A DNA stretch of 64,000 nucleotides. It comes from Septoria linicola. Its lineage: Eukaryota; Ascomycota; Dothideomycetes; Mycosphaerellales; Mycosphaerellaceae. Shown in pieces: positions 1 to 11,730 of this stretch. The translations under genes and the position numbers were made by a program. Every line of letters starts with the position of its first letter. Positions within the stretch are counted from its first letter, which is position 1. The notes beneath the pieces were generated by a model that searched no databases, was not told the origin of the DNA, and was given only the letters and a program-made list of their open reading frames with translations. Location of the stretch: contig CP099423.1 of assembly GCA_024114885.1 (NCBI GenBank), forward strand, positions 248,001-312,000, read 5' to 3'.

Positions 1-1360
1 ATGCTGAGATCTGCCTTTGCATCGTAATGCAGCGGCGCAAGGCCTAGCGATAGCGTACTGGAGTCTCACATATACATGCGGTGTGATTGCTGGCTTTTAT
101 CACTCTTTCAGCTGCGAGACAATGCTCGTTGTCCTTCTTGTGCAGGAGGTGAGGTTGGTGCAGGAAGGTTCTGCCAGGGTCGATGTGGAGGAACACATCC
201 GAGGCCAAGGACGACGGGCTCTCCTTCCTTACACGCCTCACCTGCCTCCTTCTCTTGCTGCACGTCGATCTTGCTCTGCTGCCTAAAGATCATGAGTCCT
301 AACGATTGTCTGTGATGCCGCCATCAGAGTTCAGACAGTGCATGACCTGCATGAGCCTGCTTCTCAGCCGGCGGCGAGTCTCTCAACCTTCGAATAGGGT
401 CGCTCTCGTCGACTGAGGCTAGGCACAGATAGGTCATGCAATGAAACGAGGGACAGACGGTGAGTTTGAGCACATATGCGCAAGAATTCTGCTGTTCCTG
501 GCAAAAGCAGCACAAAGAAGAACCTCGTGGCTCAAACACGTCAATCAGACTTTGCCTGGCTCTGCTTTTGGTCCCGCTGCGAGAGGCTCTTGGAGCTCTC
601 GTAGCAACGGAGATAACTTGCCTCATGAGCACTTTACAAGCGCAGGCATGGAACACGGCGCACGAATGAATTTGGAGATGTACGGCAAACGACAGCATAC
701 TACATCTACACGGATTCTACCCATTGTTTGACCTACCGCGCCAGCCATCTTTGGCGGTCGTGCTCGTCCGGAAGCTGCTCGCATTTGCGCTGGCCGAGAT
801 AGCTGCGAAGAGCGTAGACATGAACAATCAACATCGCCGGCGTAAAGAACGGGCAAGGTAACAGTAGCGAAGCCCACGCTGCTTCTCTTTTTGCCGATCG
901 CGGCCATCGACATTAACGATTGGTCATAGTCTCTCCGGAATACGAGAGACATCACTGAGGGCTTCCTGATTTTACACGGCTTCTGGTGGGCACGATTTGC
1001 CCGACAGTGATCTGGCAGCAGCCGCAGGAGCAGTGTGAGGACTTGGATACCAGAAGTCCTCGGTTGAGGACGCGGCACTTGTGACGTCGCAACATTTGCT
1101 CTGGACGATGATGATCTTTTCGAAGCGTACTCTATCGACTATCATCTATGACTCCCACACGCCTTCTCCGGCACAGGATATCTGTCTTGGAGGAGCTGGA
1201 CACATTGACCCAGCGCTACAAGCCTTTACGCACTAGAAGAGTTGACTCGCGACATCCGGCAGAAGCTCTGGAAATTCTTTCACATCCCACCTGGCTCGCA
1301 TCACGCGGCAGCGATGCTAGTCAAACCAACCTGATGGGAACCTGACCGTGGTTCGTGCAC
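1..1360. other. intergenic, no gene called
   Basis: Normal-GC sequence. The open frames here are short, overlap on both strands and show no recognisable domain, splice pattern or good start context. I see nothing I can support as a gene. Confidence 0.5.
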
Positions 1361-2017
1361 TCAGCCCGAGTCCCTGTCGTGGTGCAATATCATGTCGCAG
1401 TCACCTGTGATGTATGCGCGGCGCGGAAAAGGTCGAGCAGCCGCGTCCTTGATGACTCCTTCAAGCTCAGCTTCCTCTATTCCCTTGTCACCGAAGATTC
1501 GTTGCGTAGCTCGGATTGCAGCGGCGTCTATGCTCAGGATGGTGACCGTCTTCCAATACTCGTCGACTATCTCCCGAATTTCCTCCAGCATTTGTGTTGC
1601 TATTCGAAGCTTCCTGTGGGACTTGAAGACTGCGAGCTGTGAGATCAACACCCCGCCTCGTCCATCTTCCTGTCTGAATAGGCTGGCTAGTGCATGGCCC
1701 ACAGTGCTGTCTCCCACAACCGCCTGCACGCGGATGTGGACGGCCGTGTCGTCTGATGGCAATATGTAGCTAATGTTGCACCCGCCGAAGCGCTCGCGCT
1801 CAGCTTCGCTGGCCCACTGCATGCTACCAAGGAAGCTCCGAGATGCGGCGTGGACTTGAGCTTGGCAGCAAAGTTTTGACTAGCGTAAGCAAGTCAGTCC
1901 GTATACATGAACCCGTCGCGAGAAATACTAGGAACTTACAACTTCGTAGGTCACCGAACCATCAACCTTGTCGCCAGTAAGGCTGGACAACCAGGAAAAC
2001 ATCGTGCCGATCGACAT
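1361..2017 (-). CDS. GNAT-like N-acetyltransferase domain protein (two exons)
   Basis: Predicted small acetyltransferase-like protein of 198 aa; substrate unknown. Exon 1 is 1940-2017 and begins at the ATG at 2017 (MSIGTMFSWLSSL). A 60-nt intron (1880-1939, GTAAGT donor, CTAG acceptor, in-frame stop inside) leads to exon 2, 1361-1879. The second half has a GNAT-like layout: a beta-strand (GGVLISQLAVF), then HRKLRIATQMLEEI, which corresponds to the acetyl-CoA loop R-x-x-G-x-G/A with the first glycine replaced, then a strand (VTILSID) and an alpha-helix with aromatic residues (RIFG). The altered loop makes catalytic activity uncertain. At the exon 2 start another frame also reads well for about 60 codons, so the acceptor site is not certain. 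It is not adjacent to any gene of related function. Confidence 0.42.
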
Positions 2018-2793
2018 TCTTGCCTTATGTTGCAGAAGCTGTTGTAGTGAACTTTGATGCTTTGATTCAGCTCGAAATGAGCTTGAGATCTATGTTATTC
2101 TTGTATGTTACCAGGAGCTGGACTTCAATCTAGTTGTCGCCTCACAGCTTATACCGAAGAGATGCAACGCATGACCAGCTTTCTTGAAGTATTTTATTGG
2201 ATCAAGAGCGTGTCCTCAAAAGGCTTATCTTGGGCGACTGGCCATCTGTCTCTTACTCTCTACAGTGACGATCTATCTGCTTCAGCTTGTAGAAGACCGC
2301 CCGTCATCTCTACGGAGTAGAAGCGGGCATCGTAACTCGTCACAAACCGTCAGAGTATCATGGCTCGCGTATGCTCGATCGTTGTTGCTGCTCGCTGATC
2401 AGGCTCGAGCAGAGAATCTGATCTGAAGCAGCTTCCGAGTACAGCATTCGCTGGGCGAACGACTTCGGATCATCTGCCCTGGATCTCGACCTCGCTCTGC
2501 AGCAGAGATGCTGCGGGCAGGCTCAAAATTATCAGTGAAGCTGAGAGGTTGAGAGAAGTCTGGGGCAGCCGCGGTATTACACATTTTCCATTTCCAAGTC
2601 TTGTGAGCATCGTCCGTTACTGGTCATAATACATATATGCAGAAAGCAAACCTTTCCCATTTCATAAACAATCCACCTTTTCGCCGTGAGGCAGAAGCTC
2701 CAGTCTGGTGGAGTGTCAAGCAAGCCTGCAGAAAACCACTGTTCAAGCAAGGCGTCATATCAAAGCAGACATCCTGGCTTGTTCCCCAACCAT
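2018..2793. other. intergenic, no gene called
   Basis: Lies between the GNAT-like gene start and the 3' end of the next minus-strand gene. It presumably carries the former's promoter and the latter's terminator. No conserved coding or repeat signal is visible. Confidence 0.45.
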
Positions 2794-4099
2794 CTAAGCA
2801 TAGTCTGGTGCCGCTCCACCAGGTGCAGCTTGCGCTGAGGCGTCTCCAAGACCTCCGTGGCCATTGCCGTCGCGCATGACGTCCAGAGTCTTCGGGAAGT
2901 AGGGCTCGACTCCCCAGTTTCGAAGGTATGCTCCCGTCTTTTCGATGCGCTTGATCTCTCTCTGCACTCCCCAGCTGTCGCCCTCTTCTCGGAATCTGCC
3001 TTGAACGACGTCCACCATCGCCTCATCGAGCTTTCCATAGAACGACTTTCTCTCCCTGATGTCGTCTTCATCGCCGTTCTCTAACCCACCGTGGCTGTTC
3101 AAATTGCCTCCAAGCTTGAGAAGCAGGTCGAAGGCGTATCGTGGGCCAGAAGGCAGCGATGAGAGGCGACCTATGTCGGGAAGGAACTTGAGCATGCATG
3201 CGCTGAAAGAAGGTGTTGGTAGCGAGTCGTTCAAGTCGTCTTGCAAGCGATGGAGATCGAAGTTGACTATGGTAATTTTGCGGTCGAGCTGTGCGTTCAG
3301 CGTCGCCGCAGCGTGGGTTGGTGAAGATGCGTGCGAGGCCGAGTCCATGATCTGCGCGATCGCGGGAGGTACATCTAGATGTTGTCAGCTGTCGTTCCCG
3401 GGGCAAAGTTCTGACCGGCCAGTGGCATAGCTGCTGGCGCAGAAGCTCATATACAATCGTCGCCAATGGCAGGCACGAGACACTGGTGGAAGGAGTGAAG
3501 AGCCAAAACTTGTGCTTACCTGGTCTCAACCCTCTCTTATCGATCCAGGCATGTACTTCATTCTGCTGTCGCTCCAAGCTGGCAATATACGCCCTCAGAT
3601 CAGCAATCTCGCCCTCCAAGCCCTCGATCTTGTCGCTGTACGGCCGCACTGCCTGATTGAACGCCTCAATCAGCAGATTGGGAGCTGCCGCATCGCTTTT
3701 CGCTGAAGTCGGCGCTGCATCATAGCCGTTACTTGCACCACCCCTCGAGCGGTCCGACAATTCCTGCCGATAGTTTGCTCCACTGCCAAACGCTCCTGCC
3801 TGCTGTTGATTCGCAACTTCCACAGGACGATCGCGCCTGCTGTACATGTCTCCGGATGCTTTCGCCAGCGTGTCGTTGTGGCCTATCCGTGGGCCCTTTT
3901 CGCTATGGGCGCTGACAGGGACGCCGTCGTGTTCGTAGTCGTCACTGATCACTCTGTCCCGCGGCGGCTCCGAATGTGCGTACTGGTCGTCGTACTGTGC
4001 GGAATTTGTCTTGCTATCGTGCCGCGAATCGTACTGATCAACGTAGCTTTGGGAGTTGGAGCGAGATCGTGAGCGAGAGAGGCGTTTGAAGAAGACCAT
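2794..4099 (-). CDS. hypothetical SR-rich, coiled-coil protein (two exons)
   Basis: Function not recognised. The model has exon 1 at 3520-4099 and exon 2 at 2794-3374, separated by a 145-nt intron (GTAAGC donor, CTAG acceptor); the split codon joins cleanly and gives 386 aa. The N-terminus (MVFFKRLSRSRSRSNSQS) is an RS dipeptide run, followed by about 120 polar, probably disordered residues. Residues of roughly 155-190 (KIEGLEGEIADLRAYIASL) form a heptad-like coiled coil. The C-terminal half is folded-looking and ends in a G/A-rich tail. RS runs are common in RNA-processing factors, but there is no RRM or other domain to support that role. The start was chosen as the first in-frame ATG. Probably a lineage-restricted conserved protein. 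Confidence 0.7.
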
Positions 4100-5230
4100 A
4101 CTGGAAGCGAGAAGCGGAGGAGGGAGGCTCTGGATGCGGCGCTTCGCTGTTGGAGCTTATAATTCTAACGAGGTTGGGCGTGATGGGATTATGTTGCGAA
4201 AGACTGGAAGCGCAAAGACTGCCGTTCGTTGAAGATACGAAGAATCGGTTAGTATGCCACAAAAGAGCTTGGATGGCAGCTCGATTTTGAGAGGAGGTTG
4301 GGACAATGGAGAGGTTGGCGCGTCGGGCAGAAAGTACGTCGTTGCAGTCGCACGAGACATGGAAGTCGCATTTGCAGAATCTATTTCGATACTTACACTG
4401 CAGACACGCTGTACACGCTCCTTTCATTATTGAGCTTTCGATATCATCACATCGTGCACATCAATGACTTTGTTCTGACTTCGCTATTGTTGATGATGCG
4501 AAAGTAAATGGTCGGCTCGGCGATCTGACGATCGGCTTGCTAGGATGCGAGCTGGAGAAGAGCCGCCCGAGCTGGCCATAGCTTTTTCTGGTGGCAGGAC
4601 GTGAGACAATGGCCACCTCAGCCTAATTGTCTAGCCATGCTCAGATTATGAGAAACTTGTATCGTGGTTCAGCTCATGGCATGACAGGTCGCGAGATGCG
4701 CTGTCGTGTATCTGAGGCTCATGGTAACACTACTGATCCTCAAGCAGGAATACTGCTTCTGTCACTGACTGCGAAGAAGAGTCGATCGTCCGACAAGAAG
4801 ATCTTAGTGTTGATCAAGTCTGCACGTCTCAAGAGTTGCTCGCTTACTCCTGCCAAGGTTGCTGCAAGCAATCAGCAACATAGCCCATTCTTGATTGGCA
4901 AGGACCAGATGATAGTCACATATACCCAATGTTCACATTATGCTCGCGGCCCGAGACGCGAAGCCTTGCAACCTACTCTTCTCATTGTCCTTGGACCCTT
5001 TGCTATGATGGCATATGCTCTGATCACAAGGTGGAACACATCGTGTTATGCTCGATAGTAGCGGTCTTGTAGGACCGCATGTGCAGTATGGCTATCGGTC
5101 CGGACGCAATGAATGGCCCATACCGACGCAGTGGATACCCGCAAGGATTGTAAGGACTGGTCTGCGCTGAACTCCAGTCTCGATGATATCCACGACATCA
5201 GAATCCTCACGATGAGACGATCGAACAGAA
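4100..5230. other. intergenic, no gene called
   Basis: Contains the promoter of the minus-strand gene ending at 4099. An open stretch at 4627-5058 lacks an ATG near its start and shows no domain, so I do not call it. No repeat is seen. Confidence 0.4.
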
Positions 5231-6494
5231 ATGCTCACACGAACGCTGCCATCGATACGCCCATCTCGAATCCTCCATCACATTGTCCGTGGTCCACTAT
5301 GGCAGCCGCCAACGAAGCTGCATGCTACGCGACTGCTGCACTCTCCGGCTGCCACGCGGCGTGAGCTACTCAGGAGACTACGATACACAGCTGACGACTC
5401 TGCTCCCGAACATATTATTGAAAGTAGCAAGGACTTCGTAGTGAAACATGGAGGCGCGAAGACAGCAGTCGAAGGGAAGGCGGGCGTGGCAGATGCGTAT
5501 GCTTTACTGCTTCGGTCATTCCGTGAGGTTCAGCACTTGAACTTGGAGCAATAGCGTGTAAGAGCTGCGTCTATGGGAGCATCGAACATGCTAAGTTGGT
5601 TGTGAAACCTGGACAAGAGCACATGGAAAGATGTCCTAAGCAGAGACTTTGTGGATTCGCTTTGCTGGCATCTAGAGGCAGAAGGCAAAGACGAATTCGT
5701 TGCTGAGTGGCTTAGACTCGTCAACAAGAGATACATCCGGCCTGAAGATGCTCTGGTTGAGGAGGAAGGGCTGGAATGGCCGGCCGAAACTCTGACTGGC
5801 CATGTCAAGGCCAAATTGTACTGGCACAAGTCCCCAGAGCCTACCGTTGAAGCTGTCTTTGCGGTAATGCAAAAGGATCATAACATGATCTTCCTGGGTA
5901 ATGCTTTCGTTGCATTAGGAAAGTGGTTGAGGACTCCTTACTGCCCCGTGTACCCAAGTGAGGCTTTTGACAGATATCAAGAGATTGGTCGAATGAATGG
6001 CAAGGGCAAGCTCGCTCAAACGAGAGGACCACTTGTTCCATCCCACGGATCCCTCGGCTAGTGCACATCTTGAGACATGGCGACATGATCGCCCCAGCTC
6101 GAGAATGGCAATGTGGCGGCAGGAGGCGCGAGCATCGAAATCTATGATGCACATCAGGGCGGCATACATCCTGCGGTTGCAAGGCCGCGATGTAGATGCA
6201 GCGTTTCTTGACCAGCACGCCGAAGCCTGTGATCGACGTACATGGCAGTATCGTTTCGTGGATTGTCGAAAACATCGTGATGACCCGAAGCTCGAGCAGC
6301 TCCATCGTGAGAGTCCACACGTGCAAGAAATATGGGATGCTTTCGCGCGGGAAGAGGCTGAGAGCACAAAGCCGTCACAGATCCAGGCGAGAGAACTTGA
6401 TAGGCGAGAGCCTCGTGCAAGACCTTCATTTCCACCTCATGCTTCAGGCACGAAAGTGTTCCGGTTCTCGCCCTCAATCGAGAAGCGATCGTAG
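5231..6494 (+). CDS. unresolved, possibly frameshifted gene; mitochondrial-type N-terminus
   Basis: Three coding-looking segments lie in a row. 5231-5554 begins with an arginine-rich, acid-poor leader (MLTRTLPSIRPSRILHHIV) typical of mitochondrial import. 5618-6061 reads STWKDVLSRDFVDSLCWHL and onward in the same frame. An intron of 90 nt (GT at 5528, AG at 5617) would join the first two in phase, but its donor GTTCAG is weak. About 6020-6494 continues in a different frame (MMHIRAAYILRLQGRDVD, then CDRRTWQYRFVD). I could not find a normal intron making that second frame change; the best candidate (6061-6097) is only 37 nt. It is either a gene with atypical splicing or a broken one. No domain recognised. 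Confidence 0.33.
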
Positions 6495-7396
6495 AGGAAG
6501 TACCCGGTGTAGCTTACCTTTCGGCGAACATTTGCATGCGCATCAGTGGCAAGGCACTCGGCAGCGCACGACATGGGTGTCGTGACTCTGTATCTCACCG
6601 AAAGCGGCGTGCTAGATGCGAGGGAAGTCCAGAGGTGCGAGAATTCACTACGAGGTCGATGGCAGCGACCAAACTTTTAGCGCCCAAGGAAGCCGCGAGC
6701 AAGCCATGTGGACATTGTGCATCAGAGGACTGTCGTGCAAGAACTTCCTCAGAGTCTTGTCAGCCTCCGGCTTCAGTCAGGCACACGCGCAGGAGGAAGG
6801 GAGAAGTAATCAGAAAGGCTCATTGGAAAGCTATCGAACGCTGCTAGTTCATCTGAACCACGGCAGTGCCGCCGCAGTGCATTTCTACCTCCCAAAGCCA
6901 ATCTGCAAAGACACCTGATACAACAAGCAGAGAACTTCGTGTCCCATCTGCCAAAGCCGAACCATCTGTACATGCCACAAGCTCGTTCAGACGATCTCAA
7001 TTAGTGTTCGGTCCCTCTGTCGAAGCTCGAATTATAGAAGAAGCCGTTCGCGTCTGTGCGCGTAAAGCCCAAAGCAAAAGCAAGCGCCATCGTATCGCAT
7101 GAGCACAACTGTGAACTGGGTCAGTGAGGCCAAGGCCTGAGCAGCGGTGTCGACTCACTCAAGGATTGTGTCAGAGCCAAAACGCCGCAAAAGTGTGATC
7201 CACCACAAACCCTTCGTCTCGCCATCCTGCCAAAGTGTTGCTGTGGATGTCATTAGCGACTTCTGGTAGACACAGCGTGACGCGAACTTACAGAAGTACC
7301 AGTTCTGGGACCAATTTGTGCCCCTCCCATGTCCTCGCCCCCGAAAGAACGATAGTGTCAGGATCCAATTCCTCTCACTTGCAAGTGATGCCCAGC
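6495..7396. other. intergenic or decayed coding sequence
   Basis: Several open stretches (for example 6536-6847 and 6866-7102, same frame) follow the unresolved gene and could be decayed C-terminal sequence. No domain, start or splice pattern supports a model. Confidence 0.3.
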
Positions 7397-8741
7397 TCAA
7401 GACAAGAATGTGACCTGCTTGCACGACTTGCACTTCTTCAGGGCAGCGTGGTTGTGCTTGTTCTTGCGCAGACGCCAAATGAAGTCTGCGAACTGCTCTG
7501 TCTCGACCATGTGGAGGAGAGTCTGGACGAATGGGTGGCGTTTGGCTGGTCTGAGGCTCAGCGAGTACCAGTCATCGACTGTTCCGAGAAGCTTAACGCC
7601 AGCCTCCTTAGAAAGGTAGTACTGCCACTGGAGATTCATATCCTTTACCCAGCCCTTGAATGGGCAAATGCAGATTTCATCCTTTGGCGGATTGAAGGCA
7701 AGTGTGTTGGCAACGGACTGCTGCGTGCTGAAACGACCACTCTTCGCATACTAGAGCACAATGTCAGTGCGTGTCTTCTTGGGAGCTTGAATTGACAACT
7801 ACCTTTGCAACATCGATTGAGATGCTGTATGTTGCCCACTGGATGAACTTATCGTCATTGTGGAGTGGGCGCAGCATCTTGAAGGCAAACTGTCGCACCA
7901 GGTTGACATACGGTCCGACAGTGCGAATCCAGTTCGTAATGCAGCCCTGCAATACCATACCCTCGTCGAACGCGATGCCGGCGTTCTCATTGAAGAAGAT
8001 TGGTGCGCACTCGTGACGGATTTGCTTGCATGTGTTGATGATTCCTGGCATGCAGTGAGTGGCCTTCATGTGCAGGCAAGCACCCACAGCGCAGGTGTTT
8101 GACTGAAGCTTGATCAAGGCGCAGGCAGACTTATCCTCTTCCAGAACCGCGAGGCGGTAGATGTCGTTGCGAATCTCGCCTGGCAGCTTTCCGAGCATGC
8201 CTAGGTCGGACTTTGGTGGCGTTTCGACGCGTGGTGCGACCGGAGCCTTGGGCACAGATGGAACCTCTGCATCATTTTCGAACCTGGCGCGTTTGGCGCG
8301 GTGCTGTGCGGCGTGGTTTCTATATGGTGAAATGAGGGGGTAGTTGCTCGTGTCACGTCCACCTCTACCGCTGCCGCCGCCGATGCCGCCATCGTCGGGA
8401 CCGCCGAAGCAATAGGGGACTTTGCCTCTCTCGAGGAAGGGATTAGACAAACCTTTGGTAGATCCGCCCGGAGGCAAGTTTGGAAACCACTGCGCCATTT
8501 GCTCGACTTGCTCGTCTCGCGTGCCGGTCTTCCAAACTTGTGATTTGCGAAGTTTGCGAAGTTCGCGCGACTTCTCCTTTCTGAAAGCTTGTGGTTTCGG
8601 GATCTTGTGGTGTCTGTGTCGAACGTGGCTGTCGTGGTTGAAAACTGCGCCTGGGTTGGCAAGTCGTGCAACAGAGTGGAGAGGAAGTTTCGGGTCAAGA
8701 GGAATTTGACGAGCGGCCACTGAGGAGTCCATTATGCCCAT
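7397..8741 (-). CDS. F-box/2EXR-like domain protein (two exons)
   Basis: Exon 1 is 7803-8741 and exon 2 is 7397-7750; a 52-nt intron (donor AAG|GTAGTT, acceptor CTCTAG) is in phase 0 and gives 430 aa. I start at the ATG at 8741 (MGIMDSSVAARQIPLD), because the open frame upstream of it is low-complexity and promoter-like. Residues 1-175 are basic and disordered (KEKSRELRKLRKSQ; a Gly-rich run GGIGGGSGRGG). From about residue 178, LGKLPGEIRNDIYRLAV is the LPxEIRNxIY signature that opens fungal F-box-like/2EXR domains. It is followed by INTCKQIRHECAPIFF, the usual second helix of that family. The C-terminus ends with paired cysteines (KKCKSCKQ). Such proteins are numerous in Dothideomycetes and mostly uncharacterised. 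A role as an SCF-type adaptor is inference only. Confidence 0.72.
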
Positions 8742-9979
8742 CGTGACTATAGTGTGCGTCACGTGTACATGCGCCGGTGCCGGAAGGTATGCTTGGGTAT
8801 TTGAACGCCGCGGAGAGCCAGGATGCACATGCGGGTATGCGTGTCCAGAGCGAAGTGAAGCGAGCGAGGTCTGAGCTTGTGCCGTCCGGTATAGCTTCAG
8901 GGTGGGATTTTCCGCAGACAAGAACGACTCGAGCAATGTGGGATTACACTGCGATATGTTTCTGATGTTGTGGAGGAGGAGCGCCATCTTGAGAAAGAAG
9001 TCGGATCTTATGAATGTTGCTGAATGTTCGATCGCCAGTGAAGGCAGCCGCAGCATATCCCTGCATGCTTGGGACGTCACTTGCTGCTCCGCGTTGTTTC
9101 GCGACACCGCTGATCGCAAATTGCACCAGCCTTCACGCAACTGTCTCACAGAGTCTTTGATGATGCTAGCAACGTCCGCTGAGGAAGGCAGCTGTCCCAG
9201 AAAATGTACGTCGCCGATGGAGGCTTGACCAGCCTCTACTGACTCGAATGAAGCTTGTTTTCACGCCACCAAGTGACTGCTTTCGTGCCGCTTGACCAAG
9301 ATCGTGCGACGGCTTCACTTCGCTTACGTCCCAAGAAAGTGAGCTTGATGGGGGCATGATAACATTGGGACAAGTCGAAATCACGCCGATGAGGTCGCCA
9401 CAATCACAGCTCCAAGATGGAGGAAGCCTCCTGCTGATCGTTCGACAGACCACGCCCCGGAACGTCTCAATGCTTCGCAGTGAAAGAGCCATAATATCGC
9501 GCCTCCCGCCTGTCCCATTCGCCAGATCCGTCGTACTGGCTGCTTCCACGCACTAGCTGAACTCATCTCACTTCTAGATCACGCACACGAGCTTCATTAA
9601 CATTTTGCTCTTACTTCCTGCTTGATTAGTGACTTCAAGCCTCACTGTGCCGCTATCGGACTGCGTCGCCATCATATATCTAAACCCATGATAATCTACT
9701 CCTTCCTCTCTCTCTCTTCTCACGCATACCAATACCTCCTCTCAATGATCGACAGAACTACCAGCAGCATTCATCCCTCACGTCTTCCTGGAGCACTTGA
9801 CTCCCTGCGCGGACTACACCTCTGCCATACGTGCTCAGCAATCAGGCACCGAACTCCCAGACTTGGACACGTATAGCTACCCCAATCATCTCGCCGAATT
9901 TTCGTGCTCCGGGCGAACGTACCGACCTTTGCCAAGCACACATTTCAGACATCGCAGCAGAGAAGTCCGGCGGTGGGTC
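8742..9979. other. intergenic, no gene called
   Basis: Divergent region between a minus-strand and a plus-strand gene, presumably holding both promoters and the 5' leaders. CT-rich stretches around 9700-9780 suit a fungal core promoter/leader. No supported gene. Confidence 0.4.
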
Positions 9980-11258
9980 ATGGCCGAGCTTACACGCGAG
10001 CAGGCTCTGGACGCCCTGGCCAGAGAGGAGCTACAATTGAAGTGGGACAAAGAAGATTTTGAGGACAGGGAAGCATATAAGAAGAAACGACGTGAGAAAG
10101 AGCTAAGGATGCTCGAGTTACGTGAGAGAGCCAGCTTCAAAATGGCCATAGACCTGACGAGCGACGGCGATGGCGACGGAGATCTTGTCACTATCAAGAA
10201 TGAAGACGTCAAGCAGGAGGGAAGAGCCCGCGCCGATGTTCTCACTCCTGTGTCCGAGATTCACCCAGCTGTGCGGAGAACTACCAATTCAGCCCGAAAG
10301 TCGCGATCCGGGCCATCAGGGGCACAGACGGGTCATGTGGCAGTAGCACCAGGAGCGGAGAAGATCGCAGACAAACTGCGGGAACAGTAGCTACCGACTT
10401 CGCTGGCCCCTATCCAGAGCTGCTACCTACTATCATCAATGACCAAGCTGGTATCCTGGGAGCCGACTACATCGAGTTGCGATGTGGCATATGTGGGGCC
10501 GACTGGAGCAGGAACAACAGCTTCATCAAAGGCGTTAAAGGATTGCATCTCCATATGAGCTTCTCCCACAGGAACGATTTTCCGGATGCCAAGTTGCCAT
10601 CCTTCGCGCAAATAGTGGATCTCTGTGCCTACCGAACACTCAACAGGAGTGAAGTAGAGACACTCAGGCGTGGCAAGACCATCATTGAGCAGATCCCGGC
10701 CGCCGGCGCAGAGCCAGGCCATTCGAGCAGAGGGAGGAGAAGTGCGAATGATAACAAGTTACGCACGGGAAGGGATGGCGCTGCACACAAGAAGTCTTCG
10801 GGAAAGTCTGGTCGCTCTGAAAAGAATCGAGTCTCCAAGCCAGTTCGAGCACATCCAGTCAACCAGCGGGCAGGTCTGCGACGCCGGAGAAACAGGATCG
10901 TAGTCGAGAGCAGTTCTGATGATGAGGACGACGTGCACTTTCGTGGTCAGCCAAGGTGCCGCAGGTCGTCCCCACCGCCCAAGATATCACGGCGTGTTCG
11001 AGAAGGTAGCGACAGCCAGGCCTCGATACCTCCAACCACTCGGCAGCAGGGAGTGGAAGCTGGTCAGAGCGACTGTGCAACGACGGAAGATGCAGATGGG
11101 GCCACGTCGGCCCATGGCGATACGATTCGAGCTGTATCATCTCCAGGCGGTGAGTATTCATTTGCTCGAGGCATTAGCTCGCCACTCTTTCACTCGGCAC
11201 CATAGGTGGTACGATACGGCGATTTCTCAGCGGCAAGACTGCTTTTGAGGCTGGATAG
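9980..11258 (+). CDS. zinc-finger-like, basic nuclear protein (model has an unresolved frame change)
   Basis: The start is the ATG at 9980 (MAELTREQALDALAREELQL). The first segment has a charged coiled-coil (residues about 5-50, rich in K/E/R) and an acidic DGDGDGD run. The frame changes between 10204 and 10392, which requires an intron or a frameshift. A GT at 10300 with an AG at 10352 would give the right phase but lacks a good branch site. The following segment holds CGICGADWSRNNSF and then HLHMSFSH, a C2H2-like arrangement (C-x2-C near 10480, three histidines downstream). A long basic, serine-rich tail contains an acidic SSSDDEDD patch. A textbook 56-nt intron (11150-11205, GTGAGT to CATAG) precedes the last exon, 11206-11258. 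It looks nuclear and possibly DNA-binding. Function unknown. Confidence 0.55.
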
Positions 11259-11730
11259 CACGATATCGACATCAGCGGTCAGCGAGTTCAGATAGACTGT
11301 GACAACTATGCGATAGCAAGTACTAATACCGACTGAATGGATTTGATAACACTCTGTACTTGCCCATTCAATGTTCTCCACTTCAATTCCTTAGCACTGC
11401 CCTTCGTGGCTGCTCGATACTGATTGTCTTGCCGTCCGGATGCCCAAACTGAGGCTATTGCTACACCGAAGTGACTAGATCTTCAGTGCGAGTTCCTCAT
11501 CAGCTTAAGGCCGTCCGTCACGTTCCGCCAACACACAAGCATCCTGACGAGAGACGTCAAGGTTGTGATGAGGTGAGGTGGACCCTGATTAGCCGACGAA
11601 AGCACGGACGATTTTGGACCCACACAGCAGAACAGATCTTTTTGAGAGGCCGAACTTTCAAAAGTGCGATCTTTGCATTTCACTACCCTCTATCCCACCC
11701 ATCCACTTCCTCCATACCACACACATCAAC
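11259..11730. other. upstream region of SSB
   Basis: Promoter and leader of the Hsp70 gene. The last 60 nt are CT/CA-rich, as in highly expressed fungal genes. One inverted GAA..TTC pair is at 11652-11659, which is too little to call a heat-shock element. Confidence 0.4.

Noticed and set aside
623..1078. 151-codon open frame on the minus strand
   Set aside because: No recognisable domain and it competes with overlapping frames; insufficient support.
11652..11659. Heat-shock element upstream of SSB
   Set aside because: Only one GAA/TTC pair; a functional element needs at least three units, and Ssb genes are usually not heat-induced.
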